Of a DNA stretch of 64,000 bases, positions 35,006-43,521 are shown in pieces. Both the position numbers and the translations under genes were made by a program. Every line of letters starts with the position of its first letter. Position 1 is the stretch's first letter. Below the pieces are notes generated by a model. The model made no database searches and was not told where the DNA came from. It was given only the letters and a program-made list of their open reading frames with translations. Location of the stretch: the NCBI GenBank assembly GCA_018266055.1, contig JAFDYT010000008.1:28862-92861 (forward strand), read 5' to 3'. The DNA is from Bacteroidota bacterium. Its GTDB lineage: Bacteria > Bacteroidota > Bacteroidia > Cytophagales > Cyclobacteriaceae.

Positions 35006-35419
35006 TTACTCAGCCTTTTTCTCAGCGGTTAATACTTCGGGAGCTTCTTTGCAAAGGATGGCGTACCACTTCACCAGCTTCTTGATGTCGGAGACATACA
35101 CGCGCTGTTCGTCAAACTCTGGCAACACCGATTTCATAAATGCGCGGAGTTCGTTGGGTTCCGATTCGCCATCGATGCCAGGATCGGCGCCAAACTGAGC
35201 GTGTATTTTTCGCAGCACGTCTTCGAGCGGCACGGTGCCTTCTTTCGTGGTGGTGTAGATGCTGATCTCGTTTAGCACCGACACACGATGCGTGGCTCCG
35301 GCTACAATTTTTGTTTTGGCAGCATCCATGGATTCAAGGATGACACCCATTTTGCCCGGCTTTAGGATTTTGAACAACCCGCCTTTTCCACTGATCGAAG
35401 CGATTTCTGAAAACTCCAT
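35006..35419 (-). CDS. DUF5606 family protein, Bacteroidota-specific
   Basis: The 137-residue soluble protein is a conserved family of unknown role in this phylum. The first 60 residues, with ISGKGGLFKILKPGKMGVILESMD, look like a small SH3- or KOW-like barrel; the second half is helical. There is no signal peptide or catalytic motif. It precedes engB on the same strand and abuts fbp tail to tail. Confidence 0.8.
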   Translation of the reverse strand: MEFSEIASISGKGGLFKILKPGKMGVILESMDAAKTKIVAGATHRVSVLNEISIYTTTKEGTVPLEDVLRKIHAQFGADPGIDGESEPNELRAFMKSVLPEFDEQRVYVSDIKKLVKWYAILCKEAPEVLTAEKKAE

Positions 35420-35452
35420 GTGATATTTTTTGAGGCCGCAATATTAAACATT

Positions 35453-36052
35453 TCAATCTTCTGGCGTCAAGGCTTCTGAAATAAATTCAAGCAATGGATT
35501 GCGACCTGTTTTTTTCTCCGCCGACGTGACGAATATAGGAGGCAGTTCGTCCCATGTTTCAAGCAACTTACTTTCAATCGCCTTTCTGGACTTGGCTAGC
35601 TCCTGTTGCTTGAGCTTGTCGCATTTGGTGAGCGCAATGGCCATCGGCAATTGATTCGTGCCCATCCACTGAATAAAGTCAAAGTCTATTGCCTGCGGCT
35701 TTAGTCGCGAGTCCAGCAGCACAAACGTGCAATAGAGATTTTCGCGGTTCTTCAGGTACTGTTCGATCATCTTTCCCCATTCAAAGCGCGCCGAGCGGCT
35801 CACAGAGGCGTAACCATAGCCCGGCAAATCCACCAGATACCAGGCATTGTTGACTTCAAAGTGATTGATGGTCTGGGTTTTTCCAGGCGTAGAGGAAGTC
35901 TTAGCCAGGTTTCGGCGCTCCATCAGCAGATTAATTAGCGAAGACTTACCCACGTTGGAGCGGCCAATGAAGGCAAACTCTGGTTTCCTGGGAGGCGGGC
36001 ATTTTTGCCAGTCGGTAGAGCTAATGAGGAACTCGGCAGAGGTAATCTTCAT
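35453..36052 (-). CDS. engB: Ribosome biogenesis GTPase EngB (YihA/YsxC)
   Basis: The 199-residue GTPase acts in large-subunit ribosome assembly. P loop GRSNVGKSS (about 29-37), switch region TSSTPGKTQTINHFE, G3 DLPGYGYA, G4 TKCDK and G5 SAEKKTG are all present. Length is normal. Confidence 0.96.
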   Translation of the reverse strand: MKITSAEFLISSTDWQKCPPPRKPEFAFIGRSNVGKSSLINLLMERRNLAKTSSTPGKTQTINHFEVNNAWYLVDLPGYGYASVSRSARFEWGKMIEQYLKNRENLYCTFVLLDSRLKPQAIDFDFIQWMGTNQLPMAIALTKCDKLKQQELAKSRKAIESKLLETWDELPPIFVTSAEKKTGRNPLLEFISEALTPED

Positions 36053-36107
36053 GAGTTAAAGTATTGATTGAATGGCAAATTACTAAAGATGTAAGAAATG
36101 GGTGCTT

Positions 36108-36115
36108 TATGTTTG
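36108..36115 (+). promoter_or_regulatory. Possible -7 element TATGTTTG upstream of the OmpA gene
   Basis: An exact TAnnTTTG match 64 bases before ATG 36180. No -33 partner is evident. Confidence 0.3.
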
Positions 36116-36179
36116 AAATTAGCCTATTTACACTTACTAAGTTTTTACTTATCTTGCCTTTCTTTGACGAACCCTGTCG

Positions 36180-38270
36180 ATGAAACTATTTTTTAATATG
36201 TACATGCACCTTAGGGCGATTGCATTTTTTGCTCTTTTTGTAGTGGTTGCCAGCCCTGGTAAGGCCCAGGAGCAGAATAAAGACCTCTCGCGTCAGTTCA
36301 TGGAAATGGCCGAATTAACGATGGCCGACACCAAAGCTATGGACGACGCCCGTGAACATTATATCAACGCATCCAACTTTGATACTACAAACATTAAGGC
36401 AGCGTATGAAGCGGGCCACTATCATCTGATGACCATCCACCGCGATTGGGCGGTGAAGTATTTTCTCCGGATTTACCGTCAAGATCCCAATTACAGATTT
36501 GACCTCGAGTATTGGATTGGCAATAGTTATCAATATGGCTTGCAGTTTGATAAAGCCATTGACTATTACAATCGCTACCGCGACCGCGTAAACAAGAAAC
36601 CTAACTATGCCGGCAAAGATAAAGTCGACATCAAAGAAGTGGATCGTCGCATTCAGGAGTGCAACAACGGAAAGGAGTTTGTAGCCAATCCAAAGCCCTA
36701 TTCTATCATCAATATCGGACGTGAGATTAATTCAGAATTTGAAGATTATGCGCCGGTATTCAATGGCGATGAAACCGAAATTATTTTTACCACGCGCCGA
36801 AGAGATGGCAATACCAACGAAAACGTGGCAGACGATAACAAACCGTACGAAGACGTTTTTGTGGCCGACAAATCGGGTGGCACATGGAAAAGAGCAAAGA
36901 ACATTGGTTCGCCGATCAACGGTAAATTTGGTGATTCAAACCTGACGCTTTCTCCTGACGGAAATACGTTGTTCATCTATCGCGACGATGGCAACGGCGA
37001 CATTTTTGAAAGTGTAAAAGGCAGCGATGGCAAGTGGAGCGAACCTAAAGCCCTTCCTGGAATTATCAACTCTTCGTATCGCGAGTCGTCGGTGTCCATC
37101 ACGCCCGATGGCAACACCTTGTATTTCGCCAGTGAGCGCCCGGGTGGTTTTGGTGAATCGGATTTGTACATGTGTATAAAGGACAGCAAAGGCGAATGGA
37201 GCCGTGTGAAAAATCTTGGCCCTACGATTAATACGGCCTATGATGAAGATGGCCCGTACATTGCCTACGATGCAAAAACATTATACTTCAGTTCTAAAGG
37301 CCACAAGGGGATGGGCGGCTTTGATATCTTCAAGAGCACATTGACCGACGCGACCAAGAATGAGTGGACCGAACCTGAAAACATGGGCTACCCAATCAAC
37401 ACGCCCGACAATGACATTTATTTCACGAGCTCTAAAGATGGCAAGCGCTGGTATTACTCCAGCGTGAGAGACGACGGCATGGGCTATGACGATATTTATG
37501 AAATTACCCCCAGCCCTGAAAACAAGAAGGCGCCTGAAGTAGCCAAAAACGAACCCAAGAAAGAAGAGCCCAAAAAAGAAGAACCGAAGAAGGAAGAGCC
37601 TAAGGTTGAGGTAGTAAAAGAAGAGCCGAAGAAAACCATCGAGCCGTTAAAATACATCATCACGGTAGTGGATGCGGCTACTCAAGCGCCGCTTGATGCC
37701 AAAGTGAGAATGGCCGGTTTGAAAGACAATGTGATCGTAGGCGCAGTCGATCGGGGTCAGGGTGTGACGGAGTTTACAATTACCGCCACCGCCGCCAAAG
37801 ACTATAAGATATCTGTGGAGCGCGAAGGTTATATCTTCCAAACCATCAACGAGAAAATTCAAGGTACTTCGGCAACAGCCAAGCCAATTTCCAAAACGAT
37901 TCAAATGCGTAAGCTGGTAGTTGGTGCTGTTTCAATTTTAAGAAACATCTATTTCGATTTTGGAAAGTCAACCTTCCGTACAGAAAGTTATGGAGAGCTC
38001 AACAAGCTTGAGACTATGATGAAACAAAACCAGAATCTTCAGGTGGAGATTTCAGGTCACACCGATTTTGTTGGTACCGCCGCTTTTAATAAAATGTTAT
38101 CGCAGCTTAGAGCCAATGCAGTGAAGAGCTTTTTGGTTTCTAAAGGAATTGATACCCGGAGGATCAAAGCCGTTGGCTATGGCGAAGAACGGCCTTTGGC
38201 CAGCAACGACGATGAACTGGAAGGTCGCTCGCTAAACCGTCGCGTCGAATTCCGGGTGTTGGGAAATTAA
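36180..38270 (+). CDS. PorE-like protein: TPR, PD40 repeats, CarboxypepD-like and OmpA domains
   Basis: The 696-residue envelope protein has a signal peptide (about 1-29, ending GKAQ), TPR-like helices (30-165), PD40/WD40-like repeats (about 190-440) with recurring SPDGNTLF / TPDGNTLYFASERPGGFGESDLY motifs, a charged E-P-K linker, a carboxypeptidase-regulatory-like domain (about 490-575) and a C-terminal OmpA peptidoglycan-binding domain (about 585-696) with SGHTDFVG and LSQLRANAVKSFL. This order is that of PorE, a type IX secretion component, but PorE is described as a lipoprotein and no lipobox cysteine is seen here. The nearby porT makes a secretion role attractive. Paralogues with other roles are common. 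Confidence 0.85.
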   Translation: MKLFFNMYMHLRAIAFFALFVVVASPGKAQEQNKDLSRQFMEMAELTMADTKAMDDAREHYINASNFDTTNIKAAYEAGHYHLMTIHRDWAVKYFLRIYRQDPNYRFDLEYWIGNSYQYGLQFDKAIDYYNRYRDRVNKKPNYAGKDKVDIKEVDRRIQECNNGKEFVANPKPYSIINIGREINSEFEDYAPVFNGDETEIIFTTRRRDGNTNENVADDNKPYEDVFVADKSGGTWKRAKNIGSPINGKFGDSNLTLSPDGNTLFIYRDDGNGDIFESVKGSDGKWSEPKALPGIINSSYRESSVSITPDGNTLYFASERPGGFGESDLYMCIKDSKGEWSRVKNLGPTINTAYDEDGPYIAYDAKTLYFSSKGHKGMGGFDIFKSTLTDATKNEWTEPENMGYPINTPDNDIYFTSSKDGKRWYYSSVRDDGMGYDDIYEITPSPENKKAPEVAKNEPKKEEPKKEEPKKEEPKVEVVKEEPKKTIEPLKYIITVVDAATQAPLDAKVRMAGLKDNVIVGAVDRGQGVTEFTITATAAKDYKISVEREGYIFQTINEKIQGTSATAKPISKTIQMRKLVVGAVSILRNIYFDFGKSTFRTESYGELNKLETMMKQNQNLQVEISGHTDFVGTAAFNKMLSQLRANAVKSFLVSKGIDTRRIKAVGYGEERPLASNDDELEGRSLNRRVEFRVLGN
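37550..37630 (+). repeat. Coding tandem repeat, K-K-E-E-P linker
   Basis: The codons for EPKKEEPKKEEPKKEEP form a short in-frame repeat between the PD40 and carboxypeptidase-regulatory-like domains. It makes a charged, extended linker and could vary in copy number between strains. Confidence 0.7.
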
Positions 38271-38309
38271 CCTCTCAAAGTTTCTTCGTCCCGTTGTGCG
38301 CGGCTGTAT

Positions 38310-38317
38310 TATCTTTG
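38310..38317 (+). promoter_or_regulatory. -7 element TATCTTTG upstream of ubiE
   Basis: An exact TAnnTTTG match 13 bases before the TTG start at 38331, implying a very short leader. No clear -33 element. Confidence 0.4.
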
Positions 38318-38330
38318 TAAAAAAACCGAA

Positions 38331-39053
38331 TTGACTGTAGTACCTTATAAAAATGACGAGGCTTCCAAAAAAGTGCAGGTAGCCCGCATGTTCGATGCCA
38401 TCAGTGGCAAATACGATTTTCTTAATCACTTTCTTAGTCTGGGCATTGATATCGGATGGAGAAAAAAAGCCATCGCATTGCTGGCCGAAAGCAAACCAAA
38501 ATTGATATTGGATGTAGCCACCGGCACCGGCGACTTTGCGATTCAGGCATTGACTTTAAAACCTGAAAAAATTATAGGCGTCGATATTTCGGAAGGCATG
38601 CTCGAGGTAGGTCGGAAGAAAATGACAGACCGCGGATATTCGCAGCAGATTGATATGGTCACAGGCGATTCAGAAAATCTGCCTTTCGAAGAAAATAAAT
38701 TCGATGCGGTGATCGTTGCCTTTGGAGTGCGGAATTTCGAAAATCTGGAAAAGGGCCTGGCGGAAATCAAGCGTGTGCTGAAGCCCGGCGGCAAAGCAGT
38801 GATTCTTGAATTTTCAAAACCGCGCCGTTTTCCGATGAAGCAGCTTTATTCATTTTATTTCAAATACATTTTACCGAAAATCGGGCGACTATTCTCGCGC
38901 GATGCATCGGCATACACGTACCTGCCCGAATCGGTGCAGGCTTTTCCTGATGGAGAAGATTTTCTTTCGATACTCAATCAACTCGGATATAATAACTCAA
39001 CATGCCGGCCACTCACGTTTGGGATAAGCTCGTTGTACTCCGCCACAAAATAG
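38331..39053 (+). CDS. ubiE: Demethylmenaquinone methyltransferase UbiE/MenG
   Basis: The 240-residue SAM-dependent methyltransferase makes menaquinone from demethylmenaquinone. [20 protein letters not shown], the SAM loop [13 protein letters not shown] (about 63-75) and [17 protein letters not shown] are diagnostic. The start is TTG 38331: the N terminus TVVPYKND matches relatives and no in-frame ATG exists before residue 20. The 3' end overlaps porT by 52 bases in another frame. This is the quinone the hydrogenase and oxidase chain would need. Confidence 0.95.
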   Translation: MTVVPYKNDEASKKVQVARMFDAISGKYDFLNHFLSLGIDIGWRKKAIALLAESKPKLILDVATGTGDFAIQALTLKPEKIIGVDISEGMLEVGRKKMTDRGYSQQIDMVTGDSENLPFEENKFDAVIVAFGVRNFENLEKGLAEIKRVLKPGGKAVILEFSKPRRFPMKQLYSFYFKYILPKIGRLFSRDASAYTYLPESVQAFPDGEDFLSILNQLGYNNSTCRPLTFGISSLYSATK

Positions 39054-39742
39054 CACTGGCATGCCTTGTGTTAGCCATGCTTCCCCTGGCGGGAAAAGCT
39101 CAGCTATTCCGCTGGGCGCGACAACACAATCCTAATTACGACGAGCGAAAATTCACGTACGGCTTTAGCATAGGTCTTCATACCTCAGCCTATCAGGTGA
39201 AGTATTCGAATAAATTCGTGACCAAGCCGTACGACACCGTGCACTCGGTTCAACCCGTCTTTTCACCAGGATTTTCATTAGGCTTTCTTGTCAATTATAA
39301 AATCGGCGAGTTCCTCGATTTGCGGGTAATGCCCAAGGCCGGTTTCTATGCGCATAAACTGTATTACTATTTTACCAATGCACCTACACAGTCGCAGCTG
39401 GTAGAAACGACGCTCGTAGAGTTTCCGATTTTATTAAAATACAAGTCCATGCGCCGGGGCAACGTGCGCATGTATATGGTTGGAGGGATCACGCCAGCCT
39501 TCGAGGCATCTGGTAAAAATGATATCGGCAATTCAACCGCAGGTATTTCTATTCAAAAGCACAACATAAGCCTCGACGCGGGAATAGGATTCGATTTTTA
39601 TTTTCCGCTGTTCAAGCTTTCGCAAGAGCTTCGGTTTTCGCGTGGAGTATCCAACATGCTAGGTTCCACACACACGATCTATCAGGATCCGATCAGCCGG
39701 TTGAACACCAACACGATTTCATACTACTTCATTTTTCAATAA
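39002..39742 (+). CDS. porT: PorT-family type IX secretion protein
   Basis: The 246-residue outer-membrane protein has a signal peptide after a short basic lead (ending GKAQ, about 34) and a beta-barrel body ([54 protein letters not shown]). PorT/SprT is required for type IX secretion. The ubiE-porT order recurs in Bacteroidota and supports the call. ATG 39002 lies 52 bases inside ubiE; no better start is seen. Confidence 0.88.
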   Translation: MPATHVWDKLVVLRHKIALACLVLAMLPLAGKAQLFRWARQHNPNYDERKFTYGFSIGLHTSAYQVKYSNKFVTKPYDTVHSVQPVFSPGFSLGFLVNYKIGEFLDLRVMPKAGFYAHKLYYYFTNAPTQSQLVETTLVEFPILLKYKSMRRGNVRMYMVGGITPAFEASGKNDIGNSTAGISIQKHNISLDAGIGFDFYFPLFKLSQELRFSRGVSNMLGSTHTIYQDPISRLNTNTISYYFIFQ

Positions 39743-39756
39743 CTCTTTTCTGTACG

Positions 39757-40518
39757 ATGGATAAGCGAATTGCTTTTATCACCGGTGCAACTTCGGGCAT
39801 TGGTCTGGCTACCGCACACTTGCTGGCAGCTAATAATTTTAATCTGATCCTTTGTGGACGAAGAGCCGACCGGCTTGAGTCGATAAAGAAGGAATTGTCG
39901 TCAACGACGAAGGTAATTACATTGAATTTTGATGTTCGTAATAAGCAGGAAGTGATAAGCGCCATTGCTTCGCTACCTGTCGAGTGGAAAAAGATCGATG
40001 TGCTGATCAACAATGCCGGCAATGCGCACGGACTTTCTCCCATTCAACAAGGCGATGCAGCCGATTGGGACGCCATGATGGACATTAATGTAAAAGGACT
40101 GCTCTATGTTTCGAAAGAAATTGTGCCTGGCATGGTAGAGCGTAAATCGGGACACATTATCAATATTGGATCAATCGCCGGCAAAGAAGTGTACGCCAAT
40201 GGCAACGTGTATTGTGCCAGCAAATATGCTGTGGATGCAATTACTCAGGGAATGCGCATCGACCTGAACCCTTACGGGATTAAGGTGACAGGAATTCATC
40301 CAGGCATGGTGGAGACCGAATTTTCGCTTGTGCGATTTAAAGGCGATGCTGAACGAGCTAAAAATGTTTACAAGGGGGTGAATCCTTTGAAACCAGAAGA
40401 CATCGCCGATATAATTTTGTTTACTGTCACGCGGCCAGCGCACGTGGTGCTTGCAGATATGATTGTGTTTCCTACGGCACAAGCTTCGGCCACTACCGTA
40501 AAGAGGGATCCGGCTTGA
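39757..40518 (+). CDS. Short-chain dehydrogenase/reductase (YdfG-like)
   Basis: The 253-residue NAD(P)-dependent oxidoreductase has the cofactor motif TGATSGIG (8-15), with CGRR after the second strand suggesting NADP, then NNAGNAHG, the catalytic serine in IGSIAG and YCASK (Tyr and Lys). YVGVNPLKPEDIADIILF-type sequence near the end, and the whole pattern, resemble YdfG 3-hydroxy acid / serine dehydrogenases. Substrate not determined. It starts 14 bases after porT. Confidence 0.92.
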   Translation: MDKRIAFITGATSGIGLATAHLLAANNFNLILCGRRADRLESIKKELSSTTKVITLNFDVRNKQEVISAIASLPVEWKKIDVLINNAGNAHGLSPIQQGDAADWDAMMDINVKGLLYVSKEIVPGMVERKSGHIINIGSIAGKEVYANGNVYCASKYAVDAITQGMRIDLNPYGIKVTGIHPGMVETEFSLVRFKGDAERAKNVYKGVNPLKPEDIADIILFTVTRPAHVVLADMIVFPTAQASATTVKRDPA

Positions 40519-40577
40519 TGACGTTGTGTTGATAAAACTTTTCTGACACACCGATCATCTCAATAGGAAAATCAAGT

Positions 40578-41036
40578 ATGAGAAAAATTATTACGCTTAT
40601 CGTATTCAGTTTGTCAGGCACTGTACTTTTTGCTCAGGAAAGCGCACAAGATGTAATGGAAAAGCGCGCGCGTGAAATGTACCGGGTTATCCAACTCAAC
40701 GACCGCGAGCAATGGACCAAGTTTATCAAAGAAAACTATTCCCAGTCGTTGATTGATAAACCTATGCGGAAGAAAGTGGTGAATCAGGATGACGGGGATA
40801 CACAATCGGAAACGAAAACAACCGTTGGCAATCTGGAAGACAAAGTAACTATGTTTCAAAACCTGCATCGTGATTTTGCTGGCAGCCAGATCAGCTCAAT
40901 TAAGAAAGTGAATCAATCCCTTGAAATGAACCTGTCTGGTGGAGGAGCAGAAGGAACTTTCAAGCTTAAGTTCAGCGACACCAAACCCTATCTTATCGAA
41001 GGCCTAGGCATTGAACTTAGGGGAGGCCCGCGGTAA
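40578..41036 (+). CDS. Small secreted protein of unknown function
   Basis: The 152-residue protein has a clear signal peptide (about 1-20, ending VLFAQ). The mature part is charged and mixed helix/strand (EMYRVIQLNDREQWTKFIKENYS, then beta-like GAEGTFKLKFSDTKPYLIEGLGIEL), somewhat like an NTF2-like fold. That is a guess from pattern only. No motif or family was recognised. It is convergent with the outer-membrane gene at 41045. Confidence 0.65.
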   Translation: MRKIITLIVFSLSGTVLFAQESAQDVMEKRAREMYRVIQLNDREQWTKFIKENYSQSLIDKPMRKKVVNQDDGDTQSETKTTVGNLEDKVTMFQNLHRDFAGSQISSIKKVNQSLEMNLSGGGAEGTFKLKFSDTKPYLIEGLGIELRGGPR

Positions 41037-41044
41037 GATTTTTC

Positions 41045-42391
41045 TTAGAATGAGTGCGCCAGATTGAAGAAGAACTGCTGATCTTCTTTTGATACTGCGT
41101 AGTCGAATCGCAATACCGTACTTTCATTCCATGTAATGCGTAAGCCCATGCCTTCAGAGTGACGGAGGTTGCTGAAATTAAGGGAAGAGAACTCGTCCCA
41201 CACTCCACCAAAATCATAAAACGGAACGGCACTGAACTCAAGATGCTGCTTGGCCCAACGCGCCTGTGCGAAGCGCCAGCGCAACTCAAAATTATTGAAG
41301 TTCATCACTCGTCCTAGAAAACGGCTTTGCTTGTATCCGCGCAGTGTCGTTGGGCCACCTAGTCCTTCAATGCTTCCTTCCGAACTCCACTGGTCCTGAT
41401 ATTCAAAGAAAGGTGCGTCGAGTGCGGTATATCCCGCCGCCAGGCGTCCAGCGAAAATCAACCGCTTGATGCTATTGGGGAATAATTTCTTGTAGTAGTT
41501 AACGTGCGCGAAAGTTTTATTGAAATCAAAGGCCGATCCAAGTGATTTCAGTGAAAGCTCGTTCGTGACTTCAGCAAAAATTCCCTGACTTGGGTCTGGC
41601 TCAAGATCGCGGGTGTCGTAGATCAGGCCGAGCTGCGCGATAGTAACTGTATATTTCCCTAGCCCAAGAACTTTGCCTGCGTTGAAATCATTAAGAAACA
41701 AGGAGTTCCCACCAAACGGTGTCATGTTTACTCCTGCAATTTCGTATCCAACCAACGCACGAAGTCTCCCTTCATGAAAGGAATGCTCCATACTGATGTT
41801 AAGTACAGATTCCTTTTTGTTGTACGTGTTATAAAACTGATTAGCGCCCTGAAGGAAATTGTTTTCATAGTCTGAGTAAGTAGCGTTGGTAACCAGATTA
41901 CCGTTCCCATCAACATATTGCAAGGGAGCAAGACTTTGCGTTGAAGAGATACCGAAGTAGAGCAGGTTAGGGTTAACCTCATAGCCACCTTCGGCGCGCA
42001 AACGCCATTTGGTATTGAAAATGTAAGGCACATCGAGACGCAGGAAAAACTCGCGCTGTTCCTTGGTGGTATTAAAAACAACGAAATCAAGCTTGGCCCG
42101 GTAGGCGGTGTATGCGAAGAAAGGATCATTTCGCTTTCCATTAAAGAAGATTGATCCTTCACCGCCATAACCAAATCCGTTGATAGGATCGGAGCTTAAG
42201 TCAGGAGCGCCGGTGATATAAGCACCTTCTTTTTTATCTTTCAAATCTTCATCGGACAATCTTTTTTCATCAGCAATAGCAAAGGGCAACTTCGTTGTGT
42301 CTTTCTGCTGAGCTGCCGACTGATAGGAAATAATTAATATGAAAAGGCCAAGTAAAACTGAATTGAAGAGGAGCGATTGTTTCATTTTCAT
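41045..42391 (-). CDS. Omp85-type outer-membrane barrel without POTRA domains
   Basis: The 448-residue protein has a signal peptide (about 1-28, ending SAAQQ) and then goes straight into a beta barrel. The C-terminal half carries the Omp85 signature GGPTTLRGYKQSRFLGR (about 345-362) and ends in the strand QQFFFNLAHSF with terminal phenylalanine. BamA and TamA have POTRA domains before the barrel; only about 60 residues precede the first strand here. Function unknown; such barrels may act as pores or phospholipase-type domains without the enzyme part. Divergent from the NrtR-like regulator. Confidence 0.8.
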   Translation of the reverse strand: MKMKQSLLFNSVLLGLFILIISYQSAAQQKDTTKLPFAIADEKRLSDEDLKDKKEGAYITGAPDLSSDPINGFGYGGEGSIFFNGKRNDPFFAYTAYRAKLDFVVFNTTKEQREFFLRLDVPYIFNTKWRLRAEGGYEVNPNLLYFGISSTQSLAPLQYVDGNGNLVTNATYSDYENNFLQGANQFYNTYNKKESVLNISMEHSFHEGRLRALVGYEIAGVNMTPFGGNSLFLNDFNAGKVLGLGKYTVTIAQLGLIYDTRDLEPDPSQGIFAEVTNELSLKSLGSAFDFNKTFAHVNYYKKLFPNSIKRLIFAGRLAAGYTALDAPFFEYQDQWSSEGSIEGLGGPTTLRGYKQSRFLGRVMNFNNFELRWRFAQARWAKQHLEFSAVPFYDFGGVWDEFSSLNFSNLRHSEGMGLRITWNESTVLRFDYAVSKEDQQFFFNLAHSF

Positions 42392-42563
42392 GTATTGGAC
42401 ACAGTTTATTTATTGACAGCTTTGACAAGCGGGTATGCCGAATTATTCCCATTGCAAGTAATAAAATAATCCCAGAAATAACAGGACACATTATACAGAG
42501 GTCAGCTTCAGTATGCCTTCAATCGTGTGAAAGACAGCGGAGAAAAGTCGACTCACCCTCTTT

Positions 42564-42571
42564 TATCTTTG
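42564..42571 (+). promoter_or_regulatory. -7 element TATCTTTG upstream of the NrtR-like regulator
   Basis: An exact TAnnTTTG match 26 bases before ATG 42598, in the 206-bp divergent region shared with the outer-membrane gene. No clear operator dyad was found, though GGACACA occurs twice in the region (about 42397 and 42484). Confidence 0.4.
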
Positions 42572-42597
42572 GAGGCCAAATTATTTATATTAGCGGC

Positions 42598-43374
42598 ATG
42601 AGCAAAGTATTACCCAAGCAACTGAGCATTAAGGAATTTTACGAAAAAGGCGACCTATTTTTTGTCCCTCATATTTCAATCGACTGTGTCATTTTTGGTT
42701 TTCATACCGGCCAGCTCAAAGTCCTCCTTTTAAAGCTGAAGGACATGAAGGAGTGGGGATTAGCTGGTGGTTTTGTATTTTATGATGAACCCATTGAAGC
42801 GGCGGCTAAACGTATCGTATTTGAGCGCACTGGTCTTACAGATATTTACCTGACACAGTTTTACACGTTTGGCGACCCTTCACGCCAACGTGGTAAAGGA
42901 AAACTCAAGATACCACAAGGCACCAAAAGGGATTCATGGATTAATCAACGGTTTATTACCATTGGCCACTGGGCACTGGTTGAGTATTCAAAAGTAGTAC
43001 CTATTCCGGACCAATTTTCTTCCGCCTGCGAGTGGGTTGATGTGCGCAAAGTACCGCTATTAATGCTTGACCATAACACGATACTTGAAAAAGCGCTGCA
43101 ATCGTTGCGTATAAGCCTGAACGATTACCCCATAGGCAAGGACTTGCTTCCTGCCAAGTTCACTATGCCCGAATTACAACGCCTGTATGAAACTGTGCTC
43201 GATAAGAAGCTCGACCGCCGTAATTTTCACAAACGAATGCTATCACTTGGTATTCTCAAAAAACTGAAGGAAAAGAAGAAAGGCGGTGCCCACAAGGCTC
43301 CTCATCTTTACAGTTTTGAACGAAGGGCTTATCAAAAGGCATTAAATCATGGATTGAAACTTGGAACTAGCTAG
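42598..43374 (+). CDS. NrtR-like regulator: Nudix-fold domain with degenerate box plus winged helix
   Basis: The 258-residue cytoplasmic protein has a Nudix fold (about 20-150) and a C-terminal NrtR-type winged helix (about 185-250, MPELQRLYETVLDKKLDRRNF). The Nudix box should read G-x5-E-x7-R-E-U-x-E-E-x-G-U. Here it is GFVFYDE, seven residues, then RIVFERTGL, so only one of the three catalytic glutamates of the REUXEE block remains. That loss is typical of members that sense a ligand (ADP-ribose, sugars) and no longer hydrolyse it. The targets are unknown; the divergent outer-membrane gene and the kinase gene downstream are candidates. Confidence 0.87.
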   Translation: MSKVLPKQLSIKEFYEKGDLFFVPHISIDCVIFGFHTGQLKVLLLKLKDMKEWGLAGGFVFYDEPIEAAAKRIVFERTGLTDIYLTQFYTFGDPSRQRGKGKLKIPQGTKRDSWINQRFITIGHWALVEYSKVVPIPDQFSSACEWVDVRKVPLLMLDHNTILEKALQSLRISLNDYPIGKDLLPAKFTMPELQRLYETVLDKKLDRRNFHKRMLSLGILKKLKEKKKGGAHKAPHLYSFERRAYQKALNHGLKLGTS

Positions 43375-43521
43375 CCCTATCCCTGCTGTTGAGTAAATTA
43401 GCGTAGTCGGCTTATCCTGATATTTGTCATTATACGGAGGGTATTTTTTCATTTTTTTGAGATTTCTTAATTCCCTAAATTCGGAAGTGGCAATTCAGCC
43501 TGATTTTTTGAATTACGAAAA

